DNA from: Melaminivora suipulveris | Lineage (GTDB): Bacteria > Pseudomonadota > Gammaproteobacteria > Burkholderiales > Burkholderiaceae_C | Direction: 5' to 3' | Assembly (NCBI RefSeq): GCF_003008575.1 | Contig: NZ_CP027667.1 | Location: 310,001-374,000, forward strand | Length of the DNA stretch: 64,000 nucleotides | Shown: positions 52,929-64,000 of the stretch, piece by piece | Position numbering within the stretch: the first letter of the stretch is position 1 | Layout of the letters: each line of letters begins with the position of its first letter | Position numbers and translations under genes: made by a program | Notes under the pieces: model-generated | What the model saw: only the letters and a program-made list of their open reading frames with translations | Told to the model about the DNA's origin: nothing | Database searches by the model: none

Positions 52929-55544
52929 ATGTCCTGCGAGCCTGCTGCCCTTCCCGATGACGTCGCGGCACTGCGCGACACCTACCAACGCGAGCGCACT
53001 GCCTTGGTGGCGGCGCTGCTGGACGGCGGCGCCTCCACACGCGGCATTCGCAGCGCGCTGCGGCGCCTGACGCGGCTGGCCGACGGGCTTTTGTGCCAGC
53101 TCTGGCGGCGCGCGCGGCTGCCGCGCGGCGCCGCGCTGGTGGCAGTGGGCGGCTATGGGCGGCAGCAACTGTTTCCGGCTTCCGACATCGATGTGCTGGT
53201 GCTGCTGCCGCAGGAGCTTGCACCCGGCAGCCGCGAGCAGGCGGCCGTTGAGGCCTTCATCGGCAGCTGCTGGGACGCCGGCCTGGACATCGGCGCCAGC
53301 GTGCGCACCGTGCAGGATTGCCTGCGCGAGGCCGCCGCCGACATCACGGTGCAGACGGCGCTGCTGGAGTCGCGCCGCGTCTGCGGCAGCGCCGCGCTGT
53401 TCGCCCAGCTGCGCCAGCGCTACGCCCAGCAGATGGACGTGCGGGCCTTCATGGTCACCAAGATCCTGGAGATGCGCCAGCGCCACACGCGCCACGAGAA
53501 CACGCCCTATGCGCTGGAGCCCAACTGCAAGGAATCTCCGGGCGGCCTGCGCGACCTGCACCTGATCCTGTGGCTGGCACGCGCCGCGGGCCTGGCGACG
53601 AGCTGGCGCGGCCTGGCCGCCAGCGGCCTGGCCACGCCCTTCGAGGTGCGCCAGATCGAGCGCAACGAGGCGCTGCTGTTCCTGATCCGCGCACGCCTGC
53701 ACGCGCTGGCCGGCCGGCGCGAGGACCGCCTGCTGTTCGACCTGCAGACCGCCGTCGCGCGCACTTTTGGCTATGACAGCGGCACGCCGGAGGGCACGCG
53801 CGGGGCCGCGCGCGCCAGCGAGGCGCTGATGCGGCGCTACTACTGGGCGGCCAAGGCGGTGTCGCAGCTCATGCAGATCCTGCTGCTGGGCATCGAGGAA
53901 CGCCTGGCGCCGCAGCAGCTGCAGCAGTCCGAGCCGCTCAACGAGCGCTTCCTGGACCGTGGCGGCCTGCTGGAGGTGGCCTGGGACACGCTGTACCTGG
54001 AGCAGCCCGGCGCCATCCTGGAGACCTTCCTGCTCTACCAGACCACGCCCGGACTGCAGGGCCTGTCGGCGCGCACCCTGCGCGCGCTGTACAACGCGCG
54101 CCCGGCCATGGACGGGCGCTTTCGGCGCGACCCGGCCAACCGCGCGCTGTTCATGCGCATCCTGCGCCAGCCCTCGGGCATCACGCACGTGCTGCGCCTG
54201 ATGAACCAGACCTCGGTGCTGGGACGCTACCTGTGGCCGTTTCGGCGCATCGTCGGGCAGATGCAGCACGACCTGTTCCACGTCTACACGGTGGACCAGC
54301 ACACGCTGATGGTGGTGCGCAACGTGCGGCGCTTCTTCCTGCCCGAGCACGCGCACGAGTATCCGATGTGCTCGCAGCTGGCCGGCGGCTGGAACAAACC
54401 CTGGATCCTGTACGTGGCTGCGCTTTTCCACGATATCGGCAAGGGGCGTGGCGGCGACCATTCGCGCATCGGCGCGCTGGAGGCGCGGCGCTTTTGCCGC
54501 CAGCACGGCATCGAAGGCGAGGATGCGCGGCTGATCGAATTCCTCGTCGCCGAGCACCTGACGCTGAGCCAGGTGGCGCAAAAGCGCGACCTGTCCGACC
54601 CGGCGGTCATAGCCGCCTTTGCCGCGCTCGTCGGCAGCGAGCGGCGCCTCACGGCGCTGTACCTGCTGACGGTGGCCGACATCCGCGGCACCAGCCCCAA
54701 GGTTTGGAGCGCCTGGAAGGGCAAGCTGCTGGAAGACCTGTACCACGCCACGCTGCGCGTGCTGGGCGGCGCCGTGCCCGACCCGGCCGCGGAGATCGAG
54801 GCCCGCAAGCGCGAGGCGCTGATCCTGCTGGCGCTGCATGCCATGCCGCACGAGGCGCACAAGCGGCTGTGGGCCACGCTGGACGTGGGCTACTTCATGC
54901 GCCACCACGCGCCCGATATCGCCTGGCACGCGCGCCACCTGTCGCGCCACACGGGCACTGGCCAGGCGGTGGTGCGGGCGCGCCGGTCCCTGGCCGGCGA
55001 GGGCCTGGAGGTGCTGGTCTACGCGCCGGACGAGCCCGAGCTGTTCATGCGCATCTGCGGCTATTTCGACGGCGCGGGTTTCTCCATTCTCGATGCGCGT
55101 GTGCACACCACCAGCGACGCCCGGGCGCTGGACACCTTTCAGGTGGTGGCCACCGATCAGCCCGGCGGCTGGCGTGAGCTGATGCACATGGTCGAGAGCG
55201 AACTGCCGCGCGCCCTGGCCCAGCGCGGCGCGCCGCCCGAGCCGCAGCGCCGGCGCGCATCGCGGCGCGTGCGCAGCTTTCCCATCGCGCCGCGCGTCAG
55301 CCTGCGCCCGGACGAGCGTGGGCAGCGCTGGTTGCTGTCGATCTCGGCCGCCGACCGGGTCGGGCTGCTGTACCTGGTGGCGCGCGTGCTCTCGCGCCAC
55401 GGCCTGGCCATCCAGCTGGCCAAGGTCAGCACCCTGGGCGAGCGCGTGGAAGACAGTTTTCTGGTGCACGGCGCCGAGCTGCAAAGCAGCAGCCGCCAGA
55501 TCGAGATCGAGACCGAGCTGCTGCGCACCCTGGCCGAGCCCTGA
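52929..55544 (+). CDS. glnD: [Protein-PII] uridylyltransferase / uridylyl-removing enzyme
   Basis: 871 residues. The nucleotidyltransferase site is VAVGGYGRQQLFPASDIDVLVLL (~73-95). The HD hydrolase site is LFHDIGKGRGGDHS (~498-511). Two C-terminal ACT domains (~697-770 and ~800-870) sense glutamine. It modifies Tyr51 of PII (631-969) according to nitrogen status. The ATG at 52929 gives a slightly short N-terminus compared with E. coli GlnD (~890). Confidence 0.95.
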   Translation: MSCEPAALPDDVAALRDTYQRERTALVAALLDGGASTRGIRSALRRLTRLADGLLCQLWRRARLPRGAALVAVGGYGRQQLFPASDIDVLVLLPQELAPGSREQAAVEAFIGSCWDAGLDIGASVRTVQDCLREAAADITVQTALLESRRVCGSAALFAQLRQRYAQQMDVRAFMVTKILEMRQRHTRHENTPYALEPNCKESPGGLRDLHLILWLARAAGLATSWRGLAASGLATPFEVRQIERNEALLFLIRARLHALAGRREDRLLFDLQTAVARTFGYDSGTPEGTRGAARASEALMRRYYWAAKAVSQLMQILLLGIEERLAPQQLQQSEPLNERFLDRGGLLEVAWDTLYLEQPGAILETFLLYQTTPGLQGLSARTLRALYNARPAMDGRFRRDPANRALFMRILRQPSGITHVLRLMNQTSVLGRYLWPFRRIVGQMQHDLFHVYTVDQHTLMVVRNVRRFFLPEHAHEYPMCSQLAGGWNKPWILYVAALFHDIGKGRGGDHSRIGALEARRFCRQHGIEGEDARLIEFLVAEHLTLSQVAQKRDLSDPAVIAAFAALVGSERRLTALYLLTVADIRGTSPKVWSAWKGKLLEDLYHATLRVLGGAVPDPAAEIEARKREALILLALHAMPHEAHKRLWATLDVGYFMRHHAPDIAWHARHLSRHTGTGQAVVRARRSLAGEGLEVLVYAPDEPELFMRICGYFDGAGFSILDARVHTTSDARALDTFQVVATDQPGGWRELMHMVESELPRALAQRGAPPEPQRRRASRRVRSFPIAPRVSLRPDERGQRWLLSISAADRVGLLYLVARVLSRHGLAIQLAKVSTLGERVEDSFLVHGAELQSSSRQIEIETELLRTLAEP

Positions 55545-55578
55545 AGCGGCCGCGGCGCAGCGCATCCATGCACTTTTT

Positions 55579-55632
55579 GTCGCTATTGTTTTTGTAGCTT
55601 CAAACGATCGCTGCGTGCCGACAAAGGCCCGA
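55579..55632 (+). repeat. Dispersed repeat copy L, after glnD
   Basis: GTCGCTATTGTTTTTGTAGC then CGATCGCTGCGTGCCGACAA and AGGCCCGAT. A more decayed copy, 35 bp after the glnD stop. Confidence 0.62.
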
Positions 55633-55670
55633 TACGACCTGAAAACGCAAGTGCCGGCGTCTGGGCCGGG

Positions 55671-55676
55671 CACAAT
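55671..55676 (+). promoter_or_regulatory. -10-like box CACAAT before the DUF454 gene
   Basis: CACAAT ends 8 bases before ATG 55685 with no Shine-Dalgarno sequence. Confidence 0.4.
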
Positions 55677-55684
55677 GGCCGCTC

Positions 55685-56104
55685 ATGTCCGAGCCGCACG
55701 ACCTGTTGCCCCCCATGCCCGAGCATCCGCCCCTGCCCGCGCCGCTGCGCTGGCTGCTGCTGGCGTTTGCCGTGCTGTGCCTGATCATGGGCGCCATCGG
55801 CGTCGTGGTGCCGGGGCTGCCGACCACCGTGTTCATCCTGATGGCCGCCTGGGCGGCGGCGCGCAGCTCGCCGCGCCTGCACGGCTGGCTGTGGCGCCAC
55901 CGCCTGTTCGGCCCGCTGCTGCGCAACTGGGCCGATGGCGGCCGCGTCAGCCGCCGCGCCAAGTGGAGCGCCACCATCCTCATGGCCTTGTGCGCCATGG
56001 TGCTGTTTGCCACCAGCGCGCCGCGCTGGGCGGCCACGCTGGCCTGCACCTGCATGGCCTGCGTGCTGTTCTGGTTGTGGTTGCGCCCCGAGCCCGGCCG
56101 CTGA
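55685..56104 (+). CDS. DUF454 (YbaN-like) inner-membrane protein
   Basis: 139 residues. DUF454 hallmark: LIMGAIGVVVPGLPTTVFILMAAWAAARSSPRLHGWL (~36-72), then FGPLLRNWADGGRVSRRAKW and two C-terminal hydrophobic segments. It is a small inner-membrane protein of unknown function. It lies directly upstream of the tRNA-Asn pair. Confidence 0.88.
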   Translation: MSEPHDLLPPMPEHPPLPAPLRWLLLAFAVLCLIMGAIGVVVPGLPTTVFILMAAWAAARSSPRLHGWLWRHRLFGPLLRNWADGGRVSRRAKWSATILMALCAMVLFATSAPRWAATLACTCMACVLFWLWLRPEPGR

Positions 56105-56125
56105 TTTCGGGCTGTTTTTTCTGTA

Positions 56126-56131
56126 TATAAT
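56126..56131 (+). promoter_or_regulatory. -10 box TATAAT of the tRNA-Asn genes
   Basis: A perfect TATAAT ends 11 bases before the mature tRNA 5' end. No strong -35 is visible. Confidence 0.6.
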
Positions 56132-56142
56132 CGCGGTCTTGT

Positions 56143-56218
56143 TCCTCGATAGCTCAGTCGGTAGAGCGCCGGACTGTTAATCCGTAGGTCCCTGGTTCGA
56201 GCCCAGGTCGAGGAGCCA
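56143..56218 (+). tRNA. tRNA-Asn (GUU), copy 1
   Basis: 76 nt including an encoded CCA. Acceptor arms TCCTCGA / TCGAGGA, discriminator G, D-arm AGCTCAGTCGGTAGAGC, anticodon GTT in CTGTTAA, T-arm GGTTCGAGCC. All stems pair. Confidence 0.97.
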
Positions 56219-56272
56219 AAACCCCCACAGCCCTGCCATCGCACAGGGCTGTTTCAATAAAGAAACCGACAT

Positions 56273-56348
56273 TCCTCAATAGCTCAGTCGGTAGAGCGCC
56301 GGACTGTTAATCCGTAGGTCCCTGGTTCGAGCCCAGGTTGAGGAGCCA
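56273..56348 (+). tRNA. tRNA-Asn (GUU), copy 2
   Basis: Identical to copy 1 except acceptor arms TCCTCAA / TTGAGGA, a paired G-C to A-T change at positions 6 and 67. CCA is encoded. The 54-bp spacer contains ACAGCCCTG/CAGGGCTGT, a hairpin that may guide processing. Confidence 0.97.
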
Positions 56349-56356
56349 AATGCAAA

Positions 56357-56387
56357 GGCCGCCCAGAAAATTCTGGGCGGCCTTTTT
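56357..56387. terminator. Terminator between the tRNA genes and icd
   Basis: GGCCGCCCAGAA-AA-TTCTGGGCGGCC followed by TTTTT on the plus strand and TTT on the minus strand. Serves the tRNA transcript and possibly the convergent icd. Confidence 0.9.
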
Positions 56388-56422
56388 GTTGTGCTCGCGC
56401 CCGGCGGGCCGGGCGGGGGGCA

Positions 56423-57682
<1,260 letters not shown>

Positions 57683-57864
57683 GTGCTGGGATCTCCGTGG
57701 AACGCTGTCAACAAACAAAAACCGGAGGGCGCGGGCGGCAGCGCCGGCCCTGGCCTGCCGGGAAATTCTAGCGACTGGGTTTTTTGCGCCCGCCGTCAAC
57801 GCGCCTGTCACGGGTGCCGTTATGGGCTGGCGCTACCCCCGCGGGGGGCGCGCGGCAAGCTTTA

Positions 57865-58724
57865 GAGCGGCTAACAATACCGGAACTTGTGCGCGGGATC
57901 GAAGTCCCTATCCTGATGAAACGCGCCTTGATCAGTCAAAAGCTCTGGGAAGAACTTGAGCTGCTGGTGCCTGCTGCCCAGCCCTCGCCCAAGGGAGGGC
58001 GCCCTCGGCTGGATGACCGCGCCGCCTTCAACGGCATCTTGTTCGTCCTGATGACCGGCATCCCGTGGGAGGAGCTGCCCCAGGAGCTGGGCTTTGGCAG
58101 CGGCATGACGTGCTGGCGGCGCCTGAGGCAATGGCAGCGCGAGGGAGTTTGGGACCGGCTGCACCAGGCACTGCTTTGCCGGCTGCGCCAGTATGACCAG
58201 ATCGACTGGAGCCGAGCAAGTGTCGATGGCGCCAGCGTTGCCAGCCCCCGGGGGGTCAGGAGACAGGGCCCAACCCCACGGATCGGGGCAAGCTTGGCAG
58301 CAAGCGCCACATCCTGACCGATGCGCGGGGCGTACCGCTGGCGATCTTGGTCAGCGGTGCCAACCGGCACGACTCGATGCTCTTTGAACAGCTGCTGGAC
58401 GCTGTGCCAGCGGTGCCTGGCCTGCAAGGCAGGCCGAGAAAGCGCCCGGACAAGCTCCATGCGGACAAGGGCTACGACTATGCCAAGTGCCGCGCAGCAC
58501 TGCGCCAGCGCGGCATCCAGGCGCGCATCGCGCGGCGCGGCATGCACAGCAGCCAGCGGCTAGGGCGCCACCGCTGGGTGGTGGAGCGCACGCACGCCTG
58601 GCTGGCCGGCTTTGGCAAGCTGCGCATTCGCTTTGAGCGGCAACTGGGCACCCATCTGGCCTTGCTCAAGCTCGCCTGCGCTGTCATCTGTCTGCGGTGC
58701 ATGGAACGGTTTTGTTAGCCGCTC
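57865..58724 (+). mobile_element. IS5-family insertion sequence (IS427-like), 860 bp
   Basis: Terminal inverted repeats GAGCGGCTAACAATACCG (left) and GAGCGGCTAACAAAACCG (right, reversed) agree at 17 of 18 positions. TTA flanks both ends (57862-57864 and 58725-58727), a 3-bp target duplication. It inserted between icd and the small basic protein gene. Intact ends suggest a recent insertion. Confidence 0.9.
57916..58718 (+). CDS. IS5-family transposase in two overlapping frames
   Basis: Frame 1 starts MKRALISQKLWEELE and includes the IS5 N-terminal domain GGRPRLDDRAAFNGILFVLMTGIPWEELP, then SVDGASVASPRG; left to itself it stops at 58317. Frame 2 carries QETGPNPTDRGKLGSKRHIL, GANRHDS, HADKGYD and RRWVVERTHAWL, the rest of the DDE domain, to 58718. 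The frames join at five C then six G near 58244-58255 by a -1 shift, as in IS427-group elements that use programmed frameshifting. Mutation is the alternative. Confidence 0.87.
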
Positions 58725-58757
58725 TTAATCACCTCCACCGTCCGGAAATTGGCAACC

Positions 58758-58967
58758 ATGAAACAACTTCTCGCTGCATTGACCGCTGGTCTGCTGGCCC
58801 TTGGCGCCCAAGCACAGGCCCCCGCAGCTCCCGCCCAGCCATCCACCCCAGCGGTGAGCGCCGCCGCGCCCCACGCCAAGGTGGCCAAGTCGCACAAGGC
58901 ACGCAAGGCCGGCCACAAGAAGGTCGCCAAGAAGCGCGTGCGCAAGGCCGCCCAGCAAAGCGCCTGA
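58758..58967 (+). CDS. Small secreted Ala/Lys-rich basic protein
   Basis: 69 residues. Signal peptide MKQLLAALTAGLLALGAQAQA, then a Pro/Ala segment and a basic tail with KVAKSHKARKAGHKKVAKKR. It resembles acid-shock Asr-like and other small periplasmic Lys-rich proteins by composition only. The IS5-family element ends 33 bp upstream of its ATG and has replaced its natural upstream region. A good terminator follows, supporting a real gene. Confidence 0.65.
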   Translation: MKQLLAALTAGLLALGAQAQAPAAPAQPSTPAVSAAAPHAKVAKSHKARKAGHKKVAKKRVRKAAQQSA

Positions 58968-58993
58968 TCCCCGCCGCCGCTGGCGGCTTCGCG

Positions 58994-59035
58994 AAAGCCC
59001 GCAAAATGGCAGACGTCTGCCCTTGCGGGCTTTTT
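58994..59035 (+). terminator. Terminator after the small basic protein gene
   Basis: AAAGCCCGCAA ... TTGCGGGCTTT with the inner palindrome GGCAGACGTCTGCC in the loop and TTTTT after the stem. Confidence 0.85.
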
Positions 59036-59080
59036 ATCGTCCCCTCCACTGGCGCGCCGCGCGCCCGCACAGCCCAAGCC

Positions 59081-59545
59081 ATGCTCACCTTCGTGACCCG
59101 AGTTTTGCCCGCCGTGGCCCTGGGCCTGACCCTGGCCGGCGGCCCGGCAGCCGCCCAGAACGGCCCGCAACTGAATCTGATGCGCGTGGAGCTATCCGCC
59201 GGCATGCACCGCATTGACGCGCAGGTGGCGCGCGCGCCGGTCGAGCGCCAGATCGGCCTGATGCTGCGCCGCGACATGCCGGCGCATGAAGGCATGCTGT
59301 TCGTCTTCGAGCAGCCGGGCGTGCAGTGCTTCTGGATGAAGAACACGCTGCTGCCGCTCACGGCGGCCTTCGTCGCCGACGACGGCACCATCGTCAACCT
59401 GGCCGACATGCAGCCGCAGTCCGAGGAGTCGCACTGCTCGGCCAGGCCGGTGCGCTATGTGCTGGAGATGAATCAGGGCTGGTTCGCGCAGCGCGGCCTG
59501 AAGGCCGGCGCCAAGCTGACGGGTGCGCCTTTCGAGCGGCGCTGA
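59081..59545 (+). CDS. DUF192 family secreted protein
   Basis: 154 residues. Signal peptide with LPAVALGLTLAGGPAAAQ, then the DUF192 body: VARAPVERQIGLMLRRDMPAHEGMLFVFE, CFWMKNTLLPLTAAFV (family hallmark) and VRYVLEMNQGWFAQRGLKAG. It is periplasmic, of unknown function. A terminator lies 20 bp after the stop. Confidence 0.9.
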   Translation: MLTFVTRVLPAVALGLTLAGGPAAAQNGPQLNLMRVELSAGMHRIDAQVARAPVERQIGLMLRRDMPAHEGMLFVFEQPGVQCFWMKNTLLPLTAAFVADDGTIVNLADMQPQSEESHCSARPVRYVLEMNQGWFAQRGLKAGAKLTGAPFERR

Positions 59546-59564
59546 ACGGCCACCACGAAAAAAA

Positions 59565-59596
59565 GCCGGCCGCCCCGATGAGGGCGGCCAGCTTTT
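59565..59596 (+). terminator. Terminator after the DUF192 gene
   Basis: GCCGGCCGCCC-CGATGA-GGGCGGCCAGC followed by TTTT. Confidence 0.85.
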
Positions 59597-59630
59597 ATCA
59601 TTTTGATAGCAGACGGCGCTTTATCCACGC

Positions 59631-60747
59631 TGGGCGGATTCAAGTCCAAGTGCAACACCTGCGTTGTTCAGTGCACTGACTGTGGTTGCAGGTCCAAGCT
59701 TGTCAGATGCTGGGCAAAGACTTCTAGCGGTGTGCGCCAGCCCAGCGTCTTTCTGGGCCGGCCGTTGAGCTCATCGGCCACGGCGTCGAGCTGCTCTTGG
59801 GTGTAGCCGCTCAGGTCCGTGCCCTTGGGAAAGTACTGGCGCAGCAGCCCGTTGGTGTTTTCGTTGCTGCCGCGCTGCCAGGGGCTGTGCGGGTCGCAAA
59901 AGTACACCGCCATGCCAGTGCGCTCGGTGAGCTGGGCGTGTGCGCACATCTCCCGGCCCCGGTCGTAGGTCAGGCTCTTGCGCATGGGGCTGGCGATCTG
60001 GTTGAGTTTGTCGCTGAATGCCTGCAGCACGTGCGCGGCTGTGGCCGGGTTGGGATGCGGCAGCTTGACCAAGATCACCAGCCGCGTGGTGCGCTCCACT
60101 AGCGTGCCGATGGCGCTGGCGTTGGCCGCTCCCTTGATGAGGTCCCCCTCCCAGTGGCCGGGCAGTATGCGCTCGTGCACCTCGGGCGGGCGCACGTGGA
60201 TGCTCACCAAATCCGCGATCTCCCCGCGCCGGTCCCGCCCCTTGGAGCGCGGCCAGCGCTTGGCCTGCGCCAGGCGCAGGCACGAGATCAGCTCCTTTTT
60301 CAGCGCCCCGCGGGGCTGCGCGTAGATGCAGGTGTAGATGCTCTCATGGGACACGCGCTGGCTCCTGTCGTGGGGATGAAGCGCCTTCAGGTGCCCGGCA
60401 ATTTGCTGGGGCGACCAGCGCTGGCGCAGCCAGGCGCACACGCGCTCAAACAGCGCGCTGCCGCAGTGCAGCTTGGGCGCTGGGCGGGCAAAGCGGCGAT
60501 TGCGCTCGCAGCGCTGTTGGGCGGGCTTGGAGCTGTAGCCGCTGCCTCCGCTGTTTCGCTCAATCTCACGGCTGATGGTGCTGGCGCTGCGCCCTAGCGC
60601 CCGTGCAATGGCGCGCATGCTTTGCCCCTGCTGTAGACCCAGCGCGATCGCCTGGCGCTCCGATTCACTCAGCTGCTCGTAGACTCTTTTGTTCATGATG
60701 GCCTCAATTCTGAAGGGGGGTGTTGCACTTCAGATTTGAGGCCGCCC
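59631..60747 (-). mobile_element. IS30-family insertion sequence, about 1.1 kb
   Basis: Ends are imperfect inverted repeats: left GGGCGGATTCAAGTCCAAGT then GCAACACC, right (reversed) GGGCGGCCTCAAATCTGAAG then TGCAACACC. Exact boundaries are uncertain by 1-2 bases and no clear target duplication is seen. Confidence 0.82.
59668..60696 (-). CDS. IS30-family transposase
   Basis: 342 residues, intact. An N-terminal helix-turn-helix includes QLSESERQAIALGLQQGQSM and AIARALGRSASTISREIERN. The DDE domain shows GDLIKGAANASAIGTLVERT, LTYDRGREMCAH and the final Glu in SPWQRGSNENTNGLLRQYFP. No frameshift is seen, so the element may be active. Confidence 0.93.
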   Translation of the reverse strand: MNKRVYEQLSESERQAIALGLQQGQSMRAIARALGRSASTISREIERNSGGSGYSSKPAQQRCERNRRFARPAPKLHCGSALFERVCAWLRQRWSPQQIAGHLKALHPHDRSQRVSHESIYTCIYAQPRGALKKELISCLRLAQAKRWPRSKGRDRRGEIADLVSIHVRPPEVHERILPGHWEGDLIKGAANASAIGTLVERTTRLVILVKLPHPNPATAAHVLQAFSDKLNQIASPMRKSLTYDRGREMCAHAQLTERTGMAVYFCDPHSPWQRGSNENTNGLLRQYFPKGTDLSGYTQEQLDAVADELNGRPRKTLGWRTPLEVFAQHLTSLDLQPQSVH

Positions 60748-60793
60748 CGACTAAAGCCCGATTTCATTGAAAACCGGGCTGCGCAGGGCCTTT

Positions 60794-63025
<2,232 letters not shown>

Positions 63026-63209
63026 CCGTGTCTCTCAGGTCAGAAATAACGCAAGGGGTGGCGGGTCGGCCCGGCGGCGGGTGGCCACTGCGGCGACAGG
63101 CTGCGATTGTGCGCGACGGGACCGGCGCAACTTCCGTTTTTCGCAACCGAATACCGCCATGTAAAAAGATAAGGGTTAACCCGCATTCGCCAGCAGGACG
63201 GCGCGCAAG

Positions 63210-63240
63210 AAAAAAGCCCCGCGATGGCTCGCGGGGCTTT
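63210..63240 (-). terminator. Rho-independent terminator of sodB
   Basis: On the minus strand GCCCCGCG-AGCCAT-CGCGGGGC followed by TTTTTT, about 50 bp after the sodB stop. Confidence 0.88.
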
Positions 63241-63287
63241 GCTCAATTCAGGCGCAGGCAACGCGCACGCCTTGGGATGCCAAAAGA

Positions 63288-63869
63288 TCAGGCGAAGTTG
63301 GCTTCGGCAAACTTCCAGTTGGCCAGCTTGTCGAAGAAGGTTTCGACGAAGCGCGGGCGCTCGTTGCGGTAGTCGATGTAGTAGGCGTGCTCCCAGACGT
63401 CCACCGTGAGCAGAGCCTTGTCCTCGGTAGTGAGGGGAGTACCGGCCGCGCCCATGTTGACGATGTCCACGCTGCCGTCAGCCTTCTTGACCAGCCAGGT
63501 CCAGCCCGAGCCGAAGTTGCCGGCGGCGCTCTTGACGAAAGCTTCCTTGAAGGCGCCGTAGCTGCCCCACTTGGCGCGGATGGCGTCGGCCAGGGCTCCG
63601 GAAGGCTCACCGCCGCCATTGGGCGCCATGCAGTTCCAGAAAAAGGTGTGGTTCCAGATCTGGGCGGAATTGTTGTAGATGCCGCCGCTGGACTTCTTGA
63701 CGATCTCCTCCAGCGGCATGTTCTCGAACTCTGTTCCCTTTTGCAGGTTGTTCAGGTTCGTGACGTAGGCCTTGTGGTGCTTGCCATGGTGGTACTCGAG
63801 CGTCTCACGGCTGTAGTGCGGCGCCAGCGCGTCGATGGGATAAGGCAGCGGCGGCAGGGTGTGTTCCAT
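63288..63869 (-). CDS. sodB: Superoxide dismutase, iron type
   Basis: 193 residues. Metal ligands fit Fe-SOD numbering: His27 ([11 protein letters not shown]), His74 ([12 protein letters not shown]), Asp157 and His161 ([13 protein letters not shown]). Gln70 just before the second ligand is the Fe-type outer-sphere residue. There is no signal peptide, so it is cytoplasmic. ATG 63869 fits, and TACAAT on the minus strand at 63937-63942 is a possible -10 box. The last 60 bases of the window hold no recognisable gene. Confidence 0.95.
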   Translation of the reverse strand: MEHTLPPLPYPIDALAPHYSRETLEYHHGKHHKAYVTNLNNLQKGTEFENMPLEEIVKKSSGGIYNNSAQIWNHTFFWNCMAPNGGGEPSGALADAIRAKWGSYGAFKEAFVKSAAGNFGSGWTWLVKKADGSVDIVNMGAAGTPLTTEDKALLTVDVWEHAYYIDYRNERPRFVETFFDKLANWKFAEANFA

Positions 63870-64000
63870 GGTGGGTCCTTTTTTCGGTTGCGGTGGGATC
63901 GGCCGCCCGGTCTTGGCCTGGCGGGGTGAACGAGCCATTGTAGGAAAGGAACGACACGCATCGCTGTAGGCGGCTGCCGCAGCCTGATGCTGGGTGCCGC

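Larger units (their letters stand above)
59597..60775 (+). repeat. Dispersed repeat copy M, split by the IS30-family element
   Basis: Left half 59597-59630: ATCATTTTGATAGC then CGGCGCTTTATCCACGC. Right half 60748-60775: CGACTAAAGCCCGATTTC. Joining them restores CCACGC-CGACT, exactly the family core. Confidence 0.72.

Noticed and set aside
56219..56272. Small RNA or third tRNA between the two tRNA-Asn genes
   Set aside because: The spacer only has a short hairpin (ACAGCCCTG/CAGGGCTGT) and no promoter; it is best explained as transcribed spacer.
57784..57915. Upstream extension of the IS5-family transposase
   Set aside because: It would begin outside the left inverted repeat of the element at 57865; the proper start inside the element is ATG 57916.

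Overview
This window is about 64 kb of high-GC bacterial chromosome. Gene content and local order point to a betaproteobacterium of the order Burkholderiales, most likely family Comamonadaceae. Supporting signs are a 112-residue PII protein with its uridylyltransferase GlnD, a dimeric and a monomeric isocitrate dehydrogenase side by side, single genes for PurL, Map, Fe-SOD and OmpW, and E. coli-like neighbourhoods (rnhA / YafS-type methyltransferase / gloB / mltD; ybbA divergent from tesA; map followed by glnD). Genus-level placement is inference. Most of the window is ordinary core genome, with no plasmid, prophage or CRISPR signs.

Layout. 1-5 kb: LOG-family protein, PII, a 5'-nucleotidase-like phosphatase, a PF04339-type protein, a lone CheW, inorganic pyrophosphatase. 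5-14 kb: aldehyde dehydrogenase, DUF2889 protein, molybdenum cofactor genes moaA and mobA, a thioredoxin, and the rnhA-yafS / gloB-mltD block. 13-23 kb: orphan Tat-type substrate-binding protein, DUF1810 protein, YbbA-type ATPase, tesA, DUF2189 membrane protein, metC, a BON lipoprotein, a SulP transporter, and a diguanylate cyclase next to a MinD/FlhG-like ATPase. 22.9-28.4 kb (minus strand): a tadA fusion, ldcA with a His-rich start, an unknown glycine-zipper membrane protein, gltS and a small membrane protein. 28.6-33.5 kb: U32 (RlhA-like) protein, a broken rhuM-fic gene, a DEDDy exonuclease, metY. 33.6-43.1 kb: a four-gene MdtABC/MuxABC-type RND efflux operon with its own outer-membrane channel. 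43.3-52 kb: ergothioneine genes egtB and egtD, ompW, DUF808 protein, purL. 52-56.4 kb: map, glnD, DUF454 protein, two tRNA-Asn genes. 56.4-64 kb: icd, an IS5-family element, a small basic secreted protein, a DUF192 protein, an IS30-family element, the monomeric isocitrate dehydrogenase, sodB.

The most unusual signal is a short dispersed repeat of about 50-60 bp, found 13 times. It has an AT-rich imperfect palindrome followed by a core close to CTTTATCCACGCCGACTG and often a small GCC/GGC hairpin with a T-run. Most copies sit just after stop codons. Three are read in frame inside proteins (purL, the first RND permease, and the start of the outer-membrane channel), and one is split by the IS30 element. 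A different palindromic insertion also sits in frame in the same RND permease. Other notable points are a TadA fused to a degenerate alpha/beta-hydrolase, a recurring -10-like box a few bases before start codons (leaderless-type promoters), and tandem tRNA-Asn genes that differ only by one compensatory acceptor-stem pair.
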